A stretch of 64,000 bases of DNA from the NCBI RefSeq assembly GCF_007751035.1, contig NZ_CP036433.1, forward strand, positions 6,553,001 to 6,617,000, given 5' to 3'. The stretch's first letter is position 1; each line of letters begins with the position of its first letter. The notes beneath the pieces were generated by a model. It had not been told where the DNA came from and ran no database searches. It saw only the letters and a program-made list of their open reading frames with translations. Both the position numbers and the translations under genes were made by a program. This DNA comes from Lignipirellula cremea (GTDB lineage: Bacteria > Planctomycetota > Planctomycetia > Pirellulales > Pirellulaceae). Of the stretch, positions 1 to 9,637 are shown in pieces.

Positions 1-1913
1 TCATCGCGGTGATGCCAGCGGCCATTATCGCCATGCTGCTGATTTCGCTGGCGGAAAGCACCTTTGTGTTGCCCTGCCATCTGGCCCATAAGGATAACCT
101 GTTTCTGACGCTGGTCGGCAAGTTTCTGTATCCCGTTCGCTTTCTCCACACGTTGCTGGTCTGGGTCAACAGGATCGCGACGGGCTGGATGGAGAAGTTC
201 ATCGAAACGATTTACGCGCCCGTGTTGAGCTGGAGCCTGAAGAACGCCTGGACGGTCGTCGCCGGCTCGCTGGCCCTGATTTTTCTCTCGTTCGGTCTGA
301 TTCCTTCGGGCCTCACGCCATGGATCATTTTCCCCAAACTGGATGGCCGCGAGATCGAAGCGGCGGTGACCTTTCCCGACGGTTCGCCCATGGCCCTGAC
401 CGACGACGCCACCCGGCGCCTGGAGCAGGTGATTGGCGAGATCGATGAAGAGTACAAGAAAACGCACGACGGCCAGTCGCTGCTGCTGGTCCGTTATCGC
501 AGCGTCGGCGAAATGACGTCGAGCGCCCCGGGCCCTTCCGATTCCCGTTCCGGCGGGCATCTGGGCAAGGTCAGCGTCGAACTGGTTTCTCCTACCGAGC
601 GGGATCTCACCAGCCAGCAACTGACAGAAATGTGGCGTGAACGCTCGCCCCAGATCATTGGCGCCGAGACGGTGCTGTTTGCCGCTCCTGCGATGGGACC
701 CGGCGGCAACGCGGTCGAGTTCAAACTGCTGGCGCCGACGGACCAAAGCGAATACCTGGAAGAAGCGGTGGAGATGTTCAAAACGGCTCTTCGCGAATAC
801 CCGGGCAATGGCGTGGTCGATGTCGACGACGACTCCCGTCCCGGCAAGACCGAGCTGCAGTTCACGCTGAACGATCGAGCGAATGCGTTAGGCATTTCGC
901 TGGCCGATGTGACGGAAACGGTGCGTGCCGCCTACTACGGCGAGGAAGTGATGCGTCTGCAGCGGGGACGGCACGAAGTCAAACTGATGGTGCGTTACCC
1001 GGCCGAGGATCGTCGCTCGCTGGTCGAGCTGCAGAATCTTCGCGTGCGGACCGCCGCAGGGGCCGAGTTGCCGCTGACCGAACTGGCCAACATTACGGTC
1101 GATCGCGGGCCGTCTGAAATCAACCGCGTGAACCAGCAGCGGTCGATCACCGTGTCGGCCGATGTCGTCCAGGGAAAGGCGACCGGCTTTGAGGTGGTGC
1201 AGTATCTCAAACGGGAGATTGAGCCGCGTCTGTCCAAGGAGTTCCCCGGCGTGCGCGTGCGGTGGGAAGGCCAGGCCGAACAGCAGCAGGAATCGATGAG
1301 CAGCCTGGGCATCGGCTTTCTGATCGCCATGTTCGCCATGTATGTGCTGCTGTCGTTTGAGTTCCAGTCGTACCTGCAGCCGCTGCTGATTATTTCGATC
1401 ATCCCGTTCGGCGCCGTCGGCGCGCTGATTGGGCATCTGGTGATGGGGCTGCCCGTGACGTTGTTCAGCGTGTTTGGTCTGGTCGCGCTGGCCGGCGTGG
1501 TGGTGAATGATTCGATCGTGCTGATCGACTTTATCAACGCCAAGCTGGCCGAAGGTCTGCCGCTGAACGAAGCGCTGGTGGAGGCCGGGAAACGCCGTTT
1601 CCGGCCGGTGTTTTTGACGTCGCTGACGACGGTCGCCGGCCTGCTGCCGATGCTGACGGAAACTTCGTTCCAGGCCCAGTTGCTGGTGCCGATGGCGACG
1701 AGCCTGTGCTTTGGCCTGATGCTGGCGACCGTGATGGTGCTGGTGCAGGGACCGGTGTTTTATTCGATCTACGCCAACGGCGTCGCTCTGTTCGGCTTCA
1801 CGGTTGAAACAGAGGAGGAAGACACGCCTGCCTCCCCCGACGAAACCGAATTGCCGCCGGCCCGACGCAAAGAAGTCGTGGAAGTCGAGTATCTGGGAGA
1901 TAGTAAAGGGTAG
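1..1913 (+). CDS. RND efflux permease, C-terminal part (5' end outside window)
   Basis: The reading frame is open to the left edge (in frame from base 3), so about 635 residues of a protein normally near 1,000-1,100 residues are present. What remains matches the second half of an inner-membrane RND proton-antiport permease: the end of TM6, TM7 at about residues 80-100 counted from base 9, a large periplasmic porter region (about 105-425), then TM8-TM12. The hallmark segment GVVVNDSIVLIDF lies near residue 500, followed by RRFRPVFLTSLTT, typical of the HAE/CzcA type. The protein ends in an acidic cytoplasmic tail. In the family it works with a periplasmic adaptor and an outer-membrane channel; those genes would lie to the left. 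Substrate cannot be deduced. Confidence 0.9.
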   Translation, partial: IAVMPAAIIAMLLISLAESTFVLPCHLAHKDNLFLTLVGKFLYPVRFLHTLLVWVNRIATGWMEKFIETIYAPVLSWSLKNAWTVVAGSLALIFLSFGLIPSGLTPWIIFPKLDGREIEAAVTFPDGSPMALTDDATRRLEQVIGEIDEEYKKTHDGQSLLLVRYRSVGEMTSSAPGPSDSRSGGHLGKVSVELVSPTERDLTSQQLTEMWRERSPQIIGAETVLFAAPAMGPGGNAVEFKLLAPTDQSEYLEEAVEMFKTALREYPGNGVVDVDDDSRPGKTELQFTLNDRANALGISLADVTETVRAAYYGEEVMRLQRGRHEVKLMVRYPAEDRRSLVELQNLRVRTAAGAELPLTELANITVDRGPSEINRVNQQRSITVSADVVQGKATGFEVVQYLKREIEPRLSKEFPGVRVRWEGQAEQQQESMSSLGIGFLIAMFAMYVLLSFEFQSYLQPLLIISIIPFGAVGALIGHLVMGLPVTLFSVFGLVALAGVVVNDSIVLIDFINAKLAEGLPLNEALVEAGKRRFRPVFLTSLTTVAGLLPMLTETSFQAQLLVPMATSLCFGLMLATVMVLVQGPVFYSIYANGVALFGFTVETEEEDTPASPDETELPPARRKEVVEVEYLGDSKG

Positions 1914-2377
1914 TTGTTGTTCTTGGTTCTTTGTTGGTGGTTCGGGATCAGGGACGTGCGACGGATGGCTGGCTGATATGGATTGACCGTTGGGAGCAGA
2001 GCCGACGCCGGACAGTCGTCTTTGACTTTGTGAAAGAACGCGTACTTTCGCGGAGCGAAAGTCAACTTTGTGCGGCTGCTTTCGTGCAAAACGATGAAAC
2101 CCTGACGTGAGTTATCTTTCTCGCGATGCTCAGCAAACTTCAGCAGGCTGCCGTGATTGGCGGCCTGTTGGTGTTTCTTGTGCGGTTGGGCGGGCAGCGG
2201 CGAAGGATGGGCCCGGTTTTGTGGGGGCGCGGCGGGTAGCTTGAAAGGGCTGGAAAAAAGATCGGAATCCGCCTTTCGCTGTTTGGCGGGAAGCAATAGA
2301 CTTCCGCCCCCAAGGTGCGGTCTGCTGTGTCGGCGGAGTCGCGCTGGCATGCTTTCGCGATAGTGGGATGGTTTGAT
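1914..2377. other. Intergenic stretch with a palindromic repeat, no gene
   Basis: About 460 bases between the RND gene and the glycosyltransferase-like gene. It holds a dispersed-repeat copy (listed separately) with a perfect 8-bp-stem hairpin at 2044-2062. The short open frames here overlap on both strands and have no ribosome site or recognisable product. Confidence 0.6.
2009..2070. repeat. Dispersed palindromic intergenic repeat (AGTCGTCTTT family)
   Basis: Contains AGTCGTCTTTGACTTTG followed by the hairpin ACTTTCGC-gga-GCGAAAGT (2044-2062). The AGTCGTCTTT core recurs twice at 19.93-20.03 kb, and a CTTTCGC-N3-GCGAAAG hairpin also forms the terminator near 23.08 kb. There is no T tract, so it reads as a repeat rather than a terminator. 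Confidence 0.5.
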
Positions 2378-3958
2378 ATGTCGTTTGCGCCGCCTCGATT
2401 GAGCGTTGTTCTGGTCGCCCGCTGCGACTCCGATCTGCTAAAGGCCAGCTGCGACAGCGTTGCTGCCGTGGCCGACGAACTGGTTGTGGTCGACACAGGG
2501 GGCGAATCCCCTGCGGTTGCCCTGGCGCAGGCCGCTGGCGCCCTGATTGTGGATCACCCGTGGGACGAAGACTTCTCTGCGGCAAAGAACGCCGGCCTGG
2601 CTGCCTGTTCGGGCGACTGGATCTTTTGCCTGGAACCGGGCGAATTGCTGACGCCCGACGATGCAGAGCGTCTGCGGGAATGGAAGGAAGCGGCCGAAGT
2701 TGGCGATAAGGCTTACGTGGTCCTGGTGCGGAACGCTCTCGTCGCCGGTTTGCTGGCGGCGGAACAAGCGGCCGAGGTGCGATTAATCCCGCGGCAGGCG
2801 GAGGTTCGCTTTGCCCATCGTTCTCGCCCTGCTTTGCACGCCGCGCTGGAAGCAGCCGGGCTGGAAGTGCAGCCGTTGCCGATCGTGCTGTTCCGCGATG
2901 AGGTGGAAACGCCTGATCGCCGGAAAAATCGGGCCCAGCAGATCCTGAATCTGGCGGATCTCGAATTGAAATCCCAGGGCCCGGAACCGCGCCTCTTCAA
3001 CATTCTGGGCGACGCTTTCCAGACACTGGGCGACCTGGAAACCGCCAGCCGGTTCTTTCACCGCAGCATCTCCGAGGCGCCGACCTGTTCGGCCGAACGG
3101 CTGGAAGCCTTTTACGGCGTGCTGTCGCTGCTGGATCAAACGGCGCAGCCCCGTTCCGAACTGATCGGCCTGTGCACACAAGCGCTGGAAGCATTTCCGC
3201 TGGATATGCAACTGCTCTGTGCGCTGGGCGGATACCTGCAGGCGGAAGGCCACCTGGAGCATGCCGGCCGGGCGTACCGTCTGGCGTTTGAGCATGGCCA
3301 GATCAATCCGTATCTGGGGCATCTGGAAAGCCTGCACGAGATTGCCGCCCATTGCCTGGCCGTCGTCCTGCAGTTCTCCAGCCAGGACCTTGAAGCTCAG
3401 CGATTTTTGGAGAAGGTTCTGCTGGAAGTCCCCGACAGCCTGCGTCTGCGGCGCCAGTTGCTGGAGTTGCATCTGAAACACGGGCGGCTGGAAGCAGCAC
3501 TGGAACAGGTGAAATGCCCGGATGTCGTGTGGCCGTCGGAGACGGCCCTGAAGAGCACGGTCCGCGGAGCCTGCCTGGCTCGGCAGAAAGACTGGGCCGG
3601 AGCGGCGACGCATCTGGAAGCGGCCTACAACAGCGGCTATCGCGATCCGTTATGCCTGCGGTTCCTGGTGCGAGCGCTGGTGGAAAACGGGCGAAACGCG
3701 GCCGCCCATGCGGTGCTGTTAGAGTGGAAGCATCTCGGCTCCATGCCGGCCGCTGCCGCTGATCTGCTGCAGCGACTGCAGGACGGAACGCTCGGTCCCC
3801 GTACGACCAAACGGGTCGAAGCCTCGCCGACGGCCAGCGGCTTGAACCCTGCAGGCGAACGGATGGTCCGCATTGACAACGGACAGACCCACGAGCCGAC
3901 CCGCTCGCCGGGCCAGACGGTAAAACGCCCCGCCAGCGACGAGCCGCGAAAACGATAG
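2378..3958 (+). CDS. Glycosyltransferase family 2-like protein with TPR repeats
   Basis: 526 residues from the ATG at 2378, chosen because the family motif LSVVLVARCD begins only seven residues later; an upstream in-frame start at 2315 would add an untypical leader. Residues about 6-95 resemble a GT-A family 2 domain, with DELVVVDTGG and DFSAAKNAGL, the usual sugar-nucleotide-pocket segments. Residues about 190-430 are helical repeats of TPR type (for example FNILGDAFQTLGDLETASRFF). The place where such proteins carry the metal-binding LDADE reads LEPGE, so the DXD aspartates are missing and catalysis is uncertain. There is no signal peptide, so the protein is probably cytoplasmic. It may modify surface polysaccharide or protein, or be a non-catalytic relative. 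Confidence 0.75.
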   Translation: MSFAPPRLSVVLVARCDSDLLKASCDSVAAVADELVVVDTGGESPAVALAQAAGALIVDHPWDEDFSAAKNAGLAACSGDWIFCLEPGELLTPDDAERLREWKEAAEVGDKAYVVLVRNALVAGLLAAEQAAEVRLIPRQAEVRFAHRSRPALHAALEAAGLEVQPLPIVLFRDEVETPDRRKNRAQQILNLADLELKSQGPEPRLFNILGDAFQTLGDLETASRFFHRSISEAPTCSAERLEAFYGVLSLLDQTAQPRSELIGLCTQALEAFPLDMQLLCALGGYLQAEGHLEHAGRAYRLAFEHGQINPYLGHLESLHEIAAHCLAVVLQFSSQDLEAQRFLEKVLLEVPDSLRLRRQLLELHLKHGRLEAALEQVKCPDVVWPSETALKSTVRGACLARQKDWAGAATHLEAAYNSGYRDPLCLRFLVRALVENGRNAAAHAVLLEWKHLGSMPAAAADLLQRLQDGTLGPRTTKRVEASPTASGLNPAGERMVRIDNGQTHEPTRSPGQTVKRPASDEPRKR

Positions 3959-4035
3959 TCGGGCAAGGTCGACGCCCGCTGAGTTACAACCAGGAATCAG
4001 GGTCCGCTACAGGGAAATCTCGCGGTGACGACGCT

Positions 4036-5247
4036 TTAGGCGCTGGTGGAGCGTCGTTCTTTGCGGGCGCGTCGTCGCTCGGCTTTAGAGAGCTTCTTGC
4101 CGCCGGTTTCGCCTTCGCTATCGTCGTCATCCTCGTTGTTGTCGAGGGCGTCGAGCTGATCGGCAGAAATGGTGGCGGAGTAGGTTGCTTTCCCCGCTGT
4201 TTTCTCGGTGGCGTTGGCGGGGGCGGTTTTGGTCTGAGGTCCGTCGACGCGGATTTTTCTTTCTCCGGGATCGGCTTTGCTGTCCGCGGTGGACTTCCGT
4301 TTGCTATGGGCCGCATCGATGCGGACGGTGGTTTCTTCGTTTTCCGTTTCGGCCGAATCCTTGCGGCGTTTCCGTCGGACTTTCTTCTGCACCGGACGGG
4401 CCGGGACTTTCCCCTGTGCGTCGAGCATGACATAGCGCCCGTACAACAGGACGGTCAAAAGGGCGGCGATGTGGCCCGTCATGGCGGCGGCGCTGCTGGT
4501 GATGAGGCTCGCCTGGCCCGTCATGACCAGCCCCAGCTTTGGCGCCGCGCCCAGCGTGACGCCGGCCGACACCGAATACGCGGTAATCATTAACGCCAGG
4601 CCGCACATCGCTGCGCGGCTGCGGTAGATCTCCCCGACCAGTCGCAGGGTGACGCCCAGGGCAATCAGCGCACAGGCCAGCAGCGTCCAGGTGGAAGTGT
4701 TTTCAGCGACAGCGGCTCCGCTGAAATGGAGCACCAGGCCGCCGATCGTTCGTCGCAGGCCGGCGGCCGTATCGATACTGGCGACCAGGAACACCACGGC
4801 CGCACTTAGCCAGACCCGGTAGCGGCCGCGGTAGTCATCATGGCGATGGCGACGGAGCGAAAAAATCAACACGCTCGCGCAGCTGGCCAGAAAGAACGTA
4901 ATCGAAGAGAACCAGCCGCCAATGTTGGCCGGCGAGTTCAGGTCAAACGCCCGCAGGTTCTCGGCGCCGATCTGTTCCTGCCAGCGATCGAAGAAGACGT
5001 AAAGCAGCTCGACGCTCGCTACGCCCAGCGCCAGCAGCGTAATGCCGGCGACAAACGACCAGACGCTGACCGGCAGCAGGTCGGTAACGCGAGCCTGGCG
5101 TTCCGGCAAGGCTTCGTCGGGATAGCTTTTGGAGGGCGTCGCTTCGGCAGACGTTTCTTCTTCCGACTGCGCAGCGCGGGACTCCGAGGCGTCCTCCTGG
5201 AAAACTCGCCGACGTCGATCTCGGGATCCGGCTTGTCGAAACTGCAT
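4036..5247 (-). CDS. Hypothetical multi-pass membrane protein with charged C-terminal tail
   Basis: 403 residues, family not recognised. A hydrophilic Arg-rich head (1-55) is followed by about seven hydrophobic segments between residues 55 and 265 (for example VWSFVAGITLLALGVASVELL), which include paired Arg/His-rich loops. The last 130 residues are strongly charged, with Lys/Arg clusters, an acidic run NNEDDDDSEGE and a basic end KAERRRARKERRS, suggesting a long cytoplasmic tail. It is transcribed leftward and stands alone, convergent with the glycosyltransferase-like gene. ATG start at 5247. No function can be assigned. Confidence 0.75.
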   Translation of the reverse strand: MQFRQAGSRDRRRRVFQEDASESRAAQSEEETSAEATPSKSYPDEALPERQARVTDLLPVSVWSFVAGITLLALGVASVELLYVFFDRWQEQIGAENLRAFDLNSPANIGGWFSSITFFLASCASVLIFSLRRHRHDDYRGRYRVWLSAAVVFLVASIDTAAGLRRTIGGLVLHFSGAAVAENTSTWTLLACALIALGVTLRLVGEIYRSRAAMCGLALMITAYSVSAGVTLGAAPKLGLVMTGQASLITSSAAAMTGHIAALLTVLLYGRYVMLDAQGKVPARPVQKKVRRKRRKDSAETENEETTVRIDAAHSKRKSTADSKADPGERKIRVDGPQTKTAPANATEKTAGKATYSATISADQLDALDNNEDDDDSEGETGGKKLSKAERRRARKERRSTSA

Positions 5248-5538
5248 CGCTTATTCCGCCTTTGCTACCAAACCTGCCTTGGCACTCTTTTAATCGGCGC
5301 CTTGCCCCCCTGAACTCCAGCCCGACCGTTACTGATCGCACCCACTGCCTGGGGAAACGGCGTGATACTGTCAGCAGCGGCAGCGGAGCCGGCGCCAGCA
5401 TGGCGGGCGTGTGGCGGTGGCGAAATGGTCAGGGTGGAGGCGTCTCGCAGGCGGGACCGTCCGGGGGAAACGGGACGGGACGCATCGCGTATACTGAGGC
5501 CGTTTGGCTTTTTCTTTCCTTGGGATGATGGCGAGGCT

Positions 5539-6321
5539 ATGACAGATTCTTTGTTTTCAGTGGCGGGCCAGGTCGTCTGGGTGTCGGGCGGAAGTCGCGG
5601 GATCGGCCGCGCTATCGCGGCCGGGTTTGTGAAGCGGGGCGCCCAGGTCATCATCACTTCGCGCGATGCGGACTCGCTGGCAAAGACTGCTGGCGAGCTG
5701 CAGGGCGGCAAACCCGTGCAGACCCATGTGTGCGATGTCGCTGCGCCAGAACAGATCCGTGAAACGGCCGCGGCGCTGTGGGAGCAGTACGGGCCGATCG
5801 ACACGCTGGTCAATGTGGCGGGCGTGAACCGGCGGAAGGCGGCGCTCGACGTGACGGAAGAAGATTTCGACTTTGTCGTCGATATCAATCTCAAAGGCGC
5901 CTTTTTACTCTCACAAGAGGTTGGCCGGCGGATGGTCGCACGCCAGTCGGGCGCCCAGATCAACATCGCCTCGTTGAACACGGATCGCCCGCTGAAGAAC
6001 GTGGCTCCCTATGCGCTCAGCAAGGCCGCGATGGGGCAGATGACGCGCTCGCTGGCGATGGAATGGGGACCGCACCAGGTCCGCGTCAACGGCATTGCGC
6101 CGGGCTTTATTCTCACCGACCTGACCGAGAAGCTCTGGTCCGACCCGGCCATGCGGGAGTGGGGGTTGGCGAATACGCCGCAGCGCCGTTTAGGCCTGCC
6201 TGAGGATATGGTTGGCGCCGCGATTTTCCTCGCTTCGCCGGCGTCGGCCTTTATGACGGGGCAAACCCTTTATGTCGACGGCGGTTTTACGGCGGGCTGG
6301 TCGTGGCCGATACCGGAGTAA
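5539..6321 (+). CDS. SDR-family NAD(P)-dependent oxidoreductase
   Basis: 260 residues, normal for a classical short-chain dehydrogenase/reductase. The cofactor motif is SGGSRGIGRAI (Ser replaces the usual Thr), then NVAG, an INIAS active-site segment with the catalytic Ser, and YALSK giving the YxxxK Tyr and Lys. The C-terminal PEDMVGAAIFLASPASAFMTGQ and VDGGF are typical of gluconate-5-dehydrogenase/3-oxoacyl-reductase-like members. The ATG at 5539 is preceded by a GAGG ribosome site; the frame upstream is open but not protein-like. The 3' end overlaps the convergent lipoprotein gene by 35 bp. The substrate is unknown; a sugar or sugar acid is plausible given the region. Confidence 0.9.
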   Translation: MTDSLFSVAGQVVWVSGGSRGIGRAIAAGFVKRGAQVIITSRDADSLAKTAGELQGGKPVQTHVCDVAAPEQIRETAAALWEQYGPIDTLVNVAGVNRRKAALDVTEEDFDFVVDINLKGAFLLSQEVGRRMVARQSGAQINIASLNTDRPLKNVAPYALSKAAMGQMTRSLAMEWGPHQVRVNGIAPGFILTDLTEKLWSDPAMREWGLANTPQRRLGLPEDMVGAAIFLASPASAFMTGQTLYVDGGFTAGWSWPIPE

Positions 6322-7009
6322 TCACGGACGATTCCGACTGCTTGCCCGGCGGTCCCATCTCGATGGCGTCCCCGGTAATCTGCAAGGAATCCAGCACCAC
6401 TGCCGCATCGCTCCCGCGCGAGGTGGAGTTTCGATCGCCCCAGAAACCCGCGCGTACGGTTCGGTCAAATTCCGTCGACTTCGCCACAAACCACTCGCCG
6501 GTGAAAACGGCTCCGGTGCGAGAATACTCCCTGAAGACGATTCCCTCGCACGGGCTGCCAAGGAAGTCGCGCGTGATCGGCTCGATGGACGCTTCGGGGA
6601 ATTCGACGGGGATCTGGCAGGTGATTTCGAACCGATGCTGCTTCGGCGTTTTGCGATCGTTGTTCCGCACCGAAATTTGCGCCAGCTCGTCGTTCCCGCG
6701 ATAGACACGGATGCCCGTGAAGTTAATCTCGGGAACCGTCTCCTCCTCGACCCGGCAGCCGGGCATAAATTTAAATCGCACGCCGTGCCGCTCATAGAAC
6801 GAAGCCGTTGCGAAAACCGCATACGTCGACTGGGTTGGCGCGTCCTTGCCGGTCGACAATCCCAGCGGAACGGCGGACGCCCTGTAGACGTCCTTTTCAC
6901 TTTCGTCATGGGTCGCATTGAGGGAGTCAGAACAGCCCGACTGGCTCAGCGCCAGGAGACCCATTGCCAGCAGGAGAAAGCCGCGTTTTCGCCAGTCGTT
7001 GGATTGCAC
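6287..7009 (-). CDS. Putative lipoprotein of unknown function
   Basis: 240 residues starting with GTG at 7009. A short positive head (NDWRKRG) and a hydrophobic stretch lead to LSQSGC, a lenient lipobox with Cys near residue 26, so the protein is probably lipidated and exported. The rest is a beta-rich-looking domain without a recognised family (RGNDELAQISVRNND, FPEASIEPITRDFLG). Its 3' end overlaps the end of the SDR gene on the opposite strand (6287-6321). It is divergent from the esterase gene, with about 260 bp between starts that may hold both promoters. Confidence 0.65.
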   Translation of the reverse strand: MQSNDWRKRGFLLLAMGLLALSQSGCSDSLNATHDESEKDVYRASAVPLGLSTGKDAPTQSTYAVFATASFYERHGVRFKFMPGCRVEEETVPEINFTGIRVYRGNDELAQISVRNNDRKTPKQHRFEITCQIPVEFPEASIEPITRDFLGSPCEGIVFREYSRTGAVFTGEWFVAKSTEFDRTVRAGFWGDRNSTSRGSDAAVVLDSLQITGDAIEMGPPGKQSESSVITPVSATTSPP

Positions 7010-7266
7010 GCTAAATCTTTCGAAAAGGCCGGGAGATGTACGCGAAATCCCTCACACCGCCTGCGACCTGGAGGGACCCATGTAACCCTATTTTAAAGCG
7101 AGCCGGACTGTCAAGCGAACGACCCTGGCAAAAAACGGACGTTTTTCCCGAACGGGCCAGGACAGGAATTTGGCCGAATGTCGCACCCTTCCTGGTTGTT
7201 TGCGGTCTGCCAGCAGGCGAGAATCGTCGCAAGGATCTACTCGAACTACTCGCAGGAGTTTCGTCA

Positions 7267-8184
7267 ATGCGTGCGGCGGTTGTGCTGGTTGCTCTCGGAC
7301 TGTTTCTTACCACCGCGCCGATCCAGGCGGGCGATGAAATCTACAAACTGGGCGCTGACTCCCAGCGGCAGGAAGGCGTGCCGCAAGGAACCGTAACCGA
7401 TCATGTGTGGCGAAGCAAAATCTTCCCCGGCACCATTCGCCGCTACTCGGTCTATGTGCCGGCCCAGTACGACAAGTCCCAGCCGGCCGCGCTGATGGTT
7501 TTTCAGGACGGTCACGCCTATCTGAACGAAACGGGCCAGTTCCGGGCGACGGTGGTGATGGACAATCTGATCCACCAGAAAGCGATGCCGGTAACGATCG
7601 GCCTGTTTATCGACCCAGGCTATCTGCAGGAGGAACTCCCGGCGGGCCGACGCGGTTGGCAGCCGCGGCCGGAAAATCGCAGCTTTGAATACGACACGCT
7701 GTCCGACCAGTACGCCCGATTCTTGCTGGAAGAGATCGTGCCGGAAACAGCCCGCCAGTATTCCATTTCCGCAGATCGCGAGAAGCGGGCGATCTGCGGG
7801 ATCAGCTCCGGCGGCATTTGCGCCTGGACGGTCGCCTGGGAGCGTCCGGACCAGTTCCACAAAGTGCTGAGCCATGTCGGCAGTTTCACCAACATTCGCG
7901 GGGGACACAACTATCCCGCACTGATCCGCAAAACAGAGCGGAAGCCGATCCGCATCTTCCTGCAGGACGGTTCCGGCGATCTTGATAACGCCCACGGCAA
8001 CTGGCCGCTGGCTAACCAGGAGATGGCGGCCGCGCTCAAGTTCGCCGGCTACGATTACCAGTTTGCGTTTGGCGAAGGAGCCCACAACGGCATCCACGGC
8101 GGCGCCATTCTGCCGGCCTCGCTCCGTTGGTTGTGGCGCGACTGGCAGCCCGAGAGCCCGGGCAAAATCGAAGAGAAAAACTAA
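7267..8184 (+). CDS. Exported enterochelin-esterase-like alpha/beta hydrolase
   Basis: 305 residues from the ATG at 7267, which opens directly into a signal peptide ([14 protein letters not shown]...APIQAG). The fold is of the Fes/esterase D type: an N-terminal [20 protein letters not shown] strand region, the nucleophile elbow [10 protein letters not shown], an acid region [10 protein letters not shown] and a late His in GAHNGIHGG. Proteins like this hydrolyse ester bonds of xylan side chains, feruloyl esters or siderophores in the periplasm; the sequence does not say which. It lies about 115 bp upstream of the exported Gfo/Idh oxidoreductase on the same strand, so the two could be cotranscribed. 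Confidence 0.85.
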   Translation: MRAAVVLVALGLFLTTAPIQAGDEIYKLGADSQRQEGVPQGTVTDHVWRSKIFPGTIRRYSVYVPAQYDKSQPAALMVFQDGHAYLNETGQFRATVVMDNLIHQKAMPVTIGLFIDPGYLQEELPAGRRGWQPRPENRSFEYDTLSDQYARFLLEEIVPETARQYSISADREKRAICGISSGGICAWTVAWERPDQFHKVLSHVGSFTNIRGGHNYPALIRKTERKPIRIFLQDGSGDLDNAHGNWPLANQEMAAALKFAGYDYQFAFGEGAHNGIHGGAILPASLRWLWRDWQPESPGKIEEKN

Positions 8185-8299
8185 CGTTTGCTGTTTGGCA
8201 GGCCGTGATCAAACGGATTACGATAGACGTTGCGCGTCTGCCGGACGGCGTTCACCTTGAAACTTCCCACCCCCTTTCCCGTTGAGGAAACCTTTTCCC

Positions 8300-9637
8300 A
8301 TGACGAAACCCCAAAACGCGTCGCGTCGCGACTTTCTGAAAACCTCGGCCGCCGCAGCGGCTGCCGGCAGCGTCGTTTATTTCCCCTGGACCCAGAAGGC
8401 GTTCGCCAACGAAGAGAAAAACGATCGTCCCCAGATCGGTTGCATCGGCGTTGGCAGCATGGGCTCCGGCGACGCTCGGGCCCACGCCGGTTTTGGCGAT
8501 ATCGTGGCCGTCTGCGACGTGGATTCCCGCCGCGCGGAAAAAGCAAAAATGGACCCCAAGATCGGCAACGGCAAGGCCGACGCCTACAACGAATATCGCA
8601 AGGTGCTCGACCGGAACGATATCGATGTCGTCAGCATCGTCACCCCTGATCACTGGCACGTCCGCATTGCGATTGAAGCGCTCGAGGCGGGCAAGCACGT
8701 TTTCTGCCAGAAGCCGCTCACCTTGACGCTGGAAGAAAATCAGCTGATCCGCAACGCTTGCGACAAGCACAAGGACCTGGTCTTCCTGGTCGGCACCCAG
8801 CAGCGCAGCGACGGCAATAAGTTCCTGCGTGCGGTGAACATGGTGCAGAAGGGCCTGCTTGGCAAAGTCAGCAAAGTCACCGTCGGCATCAACGGCAGTC
8901 CGACCGGCGGTCCCTTCCCGATCGTGGATCCGCCGGCCGAACTGGACTGGAACACCTGGCTCGGCCAGGCGCCCGAGGTGCCCTACCGCGAACGCCGTTG
9001 CCATTATGAATTCCGCTGGTGGTACGAGTACTCGGGCGGCAAGTTCACCGACTGGGGCGCCCATCATGTGGATATCGCCACCTGGGCGCTGGGCTACGAC
9101 AAACCTGGCATGGGGCCGTCGGAGATCGACGGAACCGACGCCAAGCACCCGGTCCCGTATGAGAACGGTTACCCCACGGTCGACGACTGCTACAACACCT
9201 CGCACGATTTTGCCATCCATTGCCAGTTCGGCGACACGGAGATGGTGATTGACAGCCGCAGCGACAACGGCATTCTGTTCGACGGAGAAAAAGGCCGCCT
9301 GTTCGTGAACCGCGGCAAGATCACCGGCAAGCCGATTGAAGAAGAATGGGACAAGGGCCAGTTTGGTCCCGAAGAACTGTCGGCCCTGTACAAAGGGAAG
9401 CCGTTCGAAGGCCATAAAAACAACTTCTATCGCTGCATCCGCGAAGGCGGCCAGACCGTTTCCGACGTGTACACCCACACGCAGGCGATGGCTACCTGCC
9501 ACCTGGCGGCGATTGCCGCCCGGTTGGGCCGGAAGATCAAATGGGACCCCAAAGGCGAGCAGGTCATTGGCGACGATCAGGCAGCCGCCTTCTTTGCTCG
9601 CAAGCCACGGGAAGGCTACGAAGTCCCCCGCGTGTAG
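8300..9637 (+). CDS. Tat-exported Gfo/Idh/MocA-family oxidoreductase
   Basis: 445 residues from the ATG at 8300, ten bases after the ribosome site GAGGAAA; an in-frame TTG at 8282 is less likely. A twin-arginine signal (SRRDFLKTSAAAAAAGS ... AFA) shows folded export. The Rossmann domain starts with IGCIGVGSMGSG, and VTPDHWH plus FCQKPLT (the EKP motif with Gln for Glu) follow. The C-terminal half contains FRWWYEYSGGKFTDWGAHHVD, characteristic of the planctomycete secreted branch. It probably carries a tightly bound NAD(P)(H) and acts on a sugar or glycoside in the periplasm. A 30-nt hairpin follows the stop. Confidence 0.9.
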   Translation: MTKPQNASRRDFLKTSAAAAAAGSVVYFPWTQKAFANEEKNDRPQIGCIGVGSMGSGDARAHAGFGDIVAVCDVDSRRAEKAKMDPKIGNGKADAYNEYRKVLDRNDIDVVSIVTPDHWHVRIAIEALEAGKHVFCQKPLTLTLEENQLIRNACDKHKDLVFLVGTQQRSDGNKFLRAVNMVQKGLLGKVSKVTVGINGSPTGGPFPIVDPPAELDWNTWLGQAPEVPYRERRCHYEFRWWYEYSGGKFTDWGAHHVDIATWALGYDKPGMGPSEIDGTDAKHPVPYENGYPTVDDCYNTSHDFAIHCQFGDTEMVIDSRSDNGILFDGEKGRLFVNRGKITGKPIEEEWDKGQFGPEELSALYKGKPFEGHKNNFYRCIREGGQTVSDVYTHTQAMATCHLAAIAARLGRKIKWDPKGEQVIGDDQAAAFFARKPREGYEVPRV

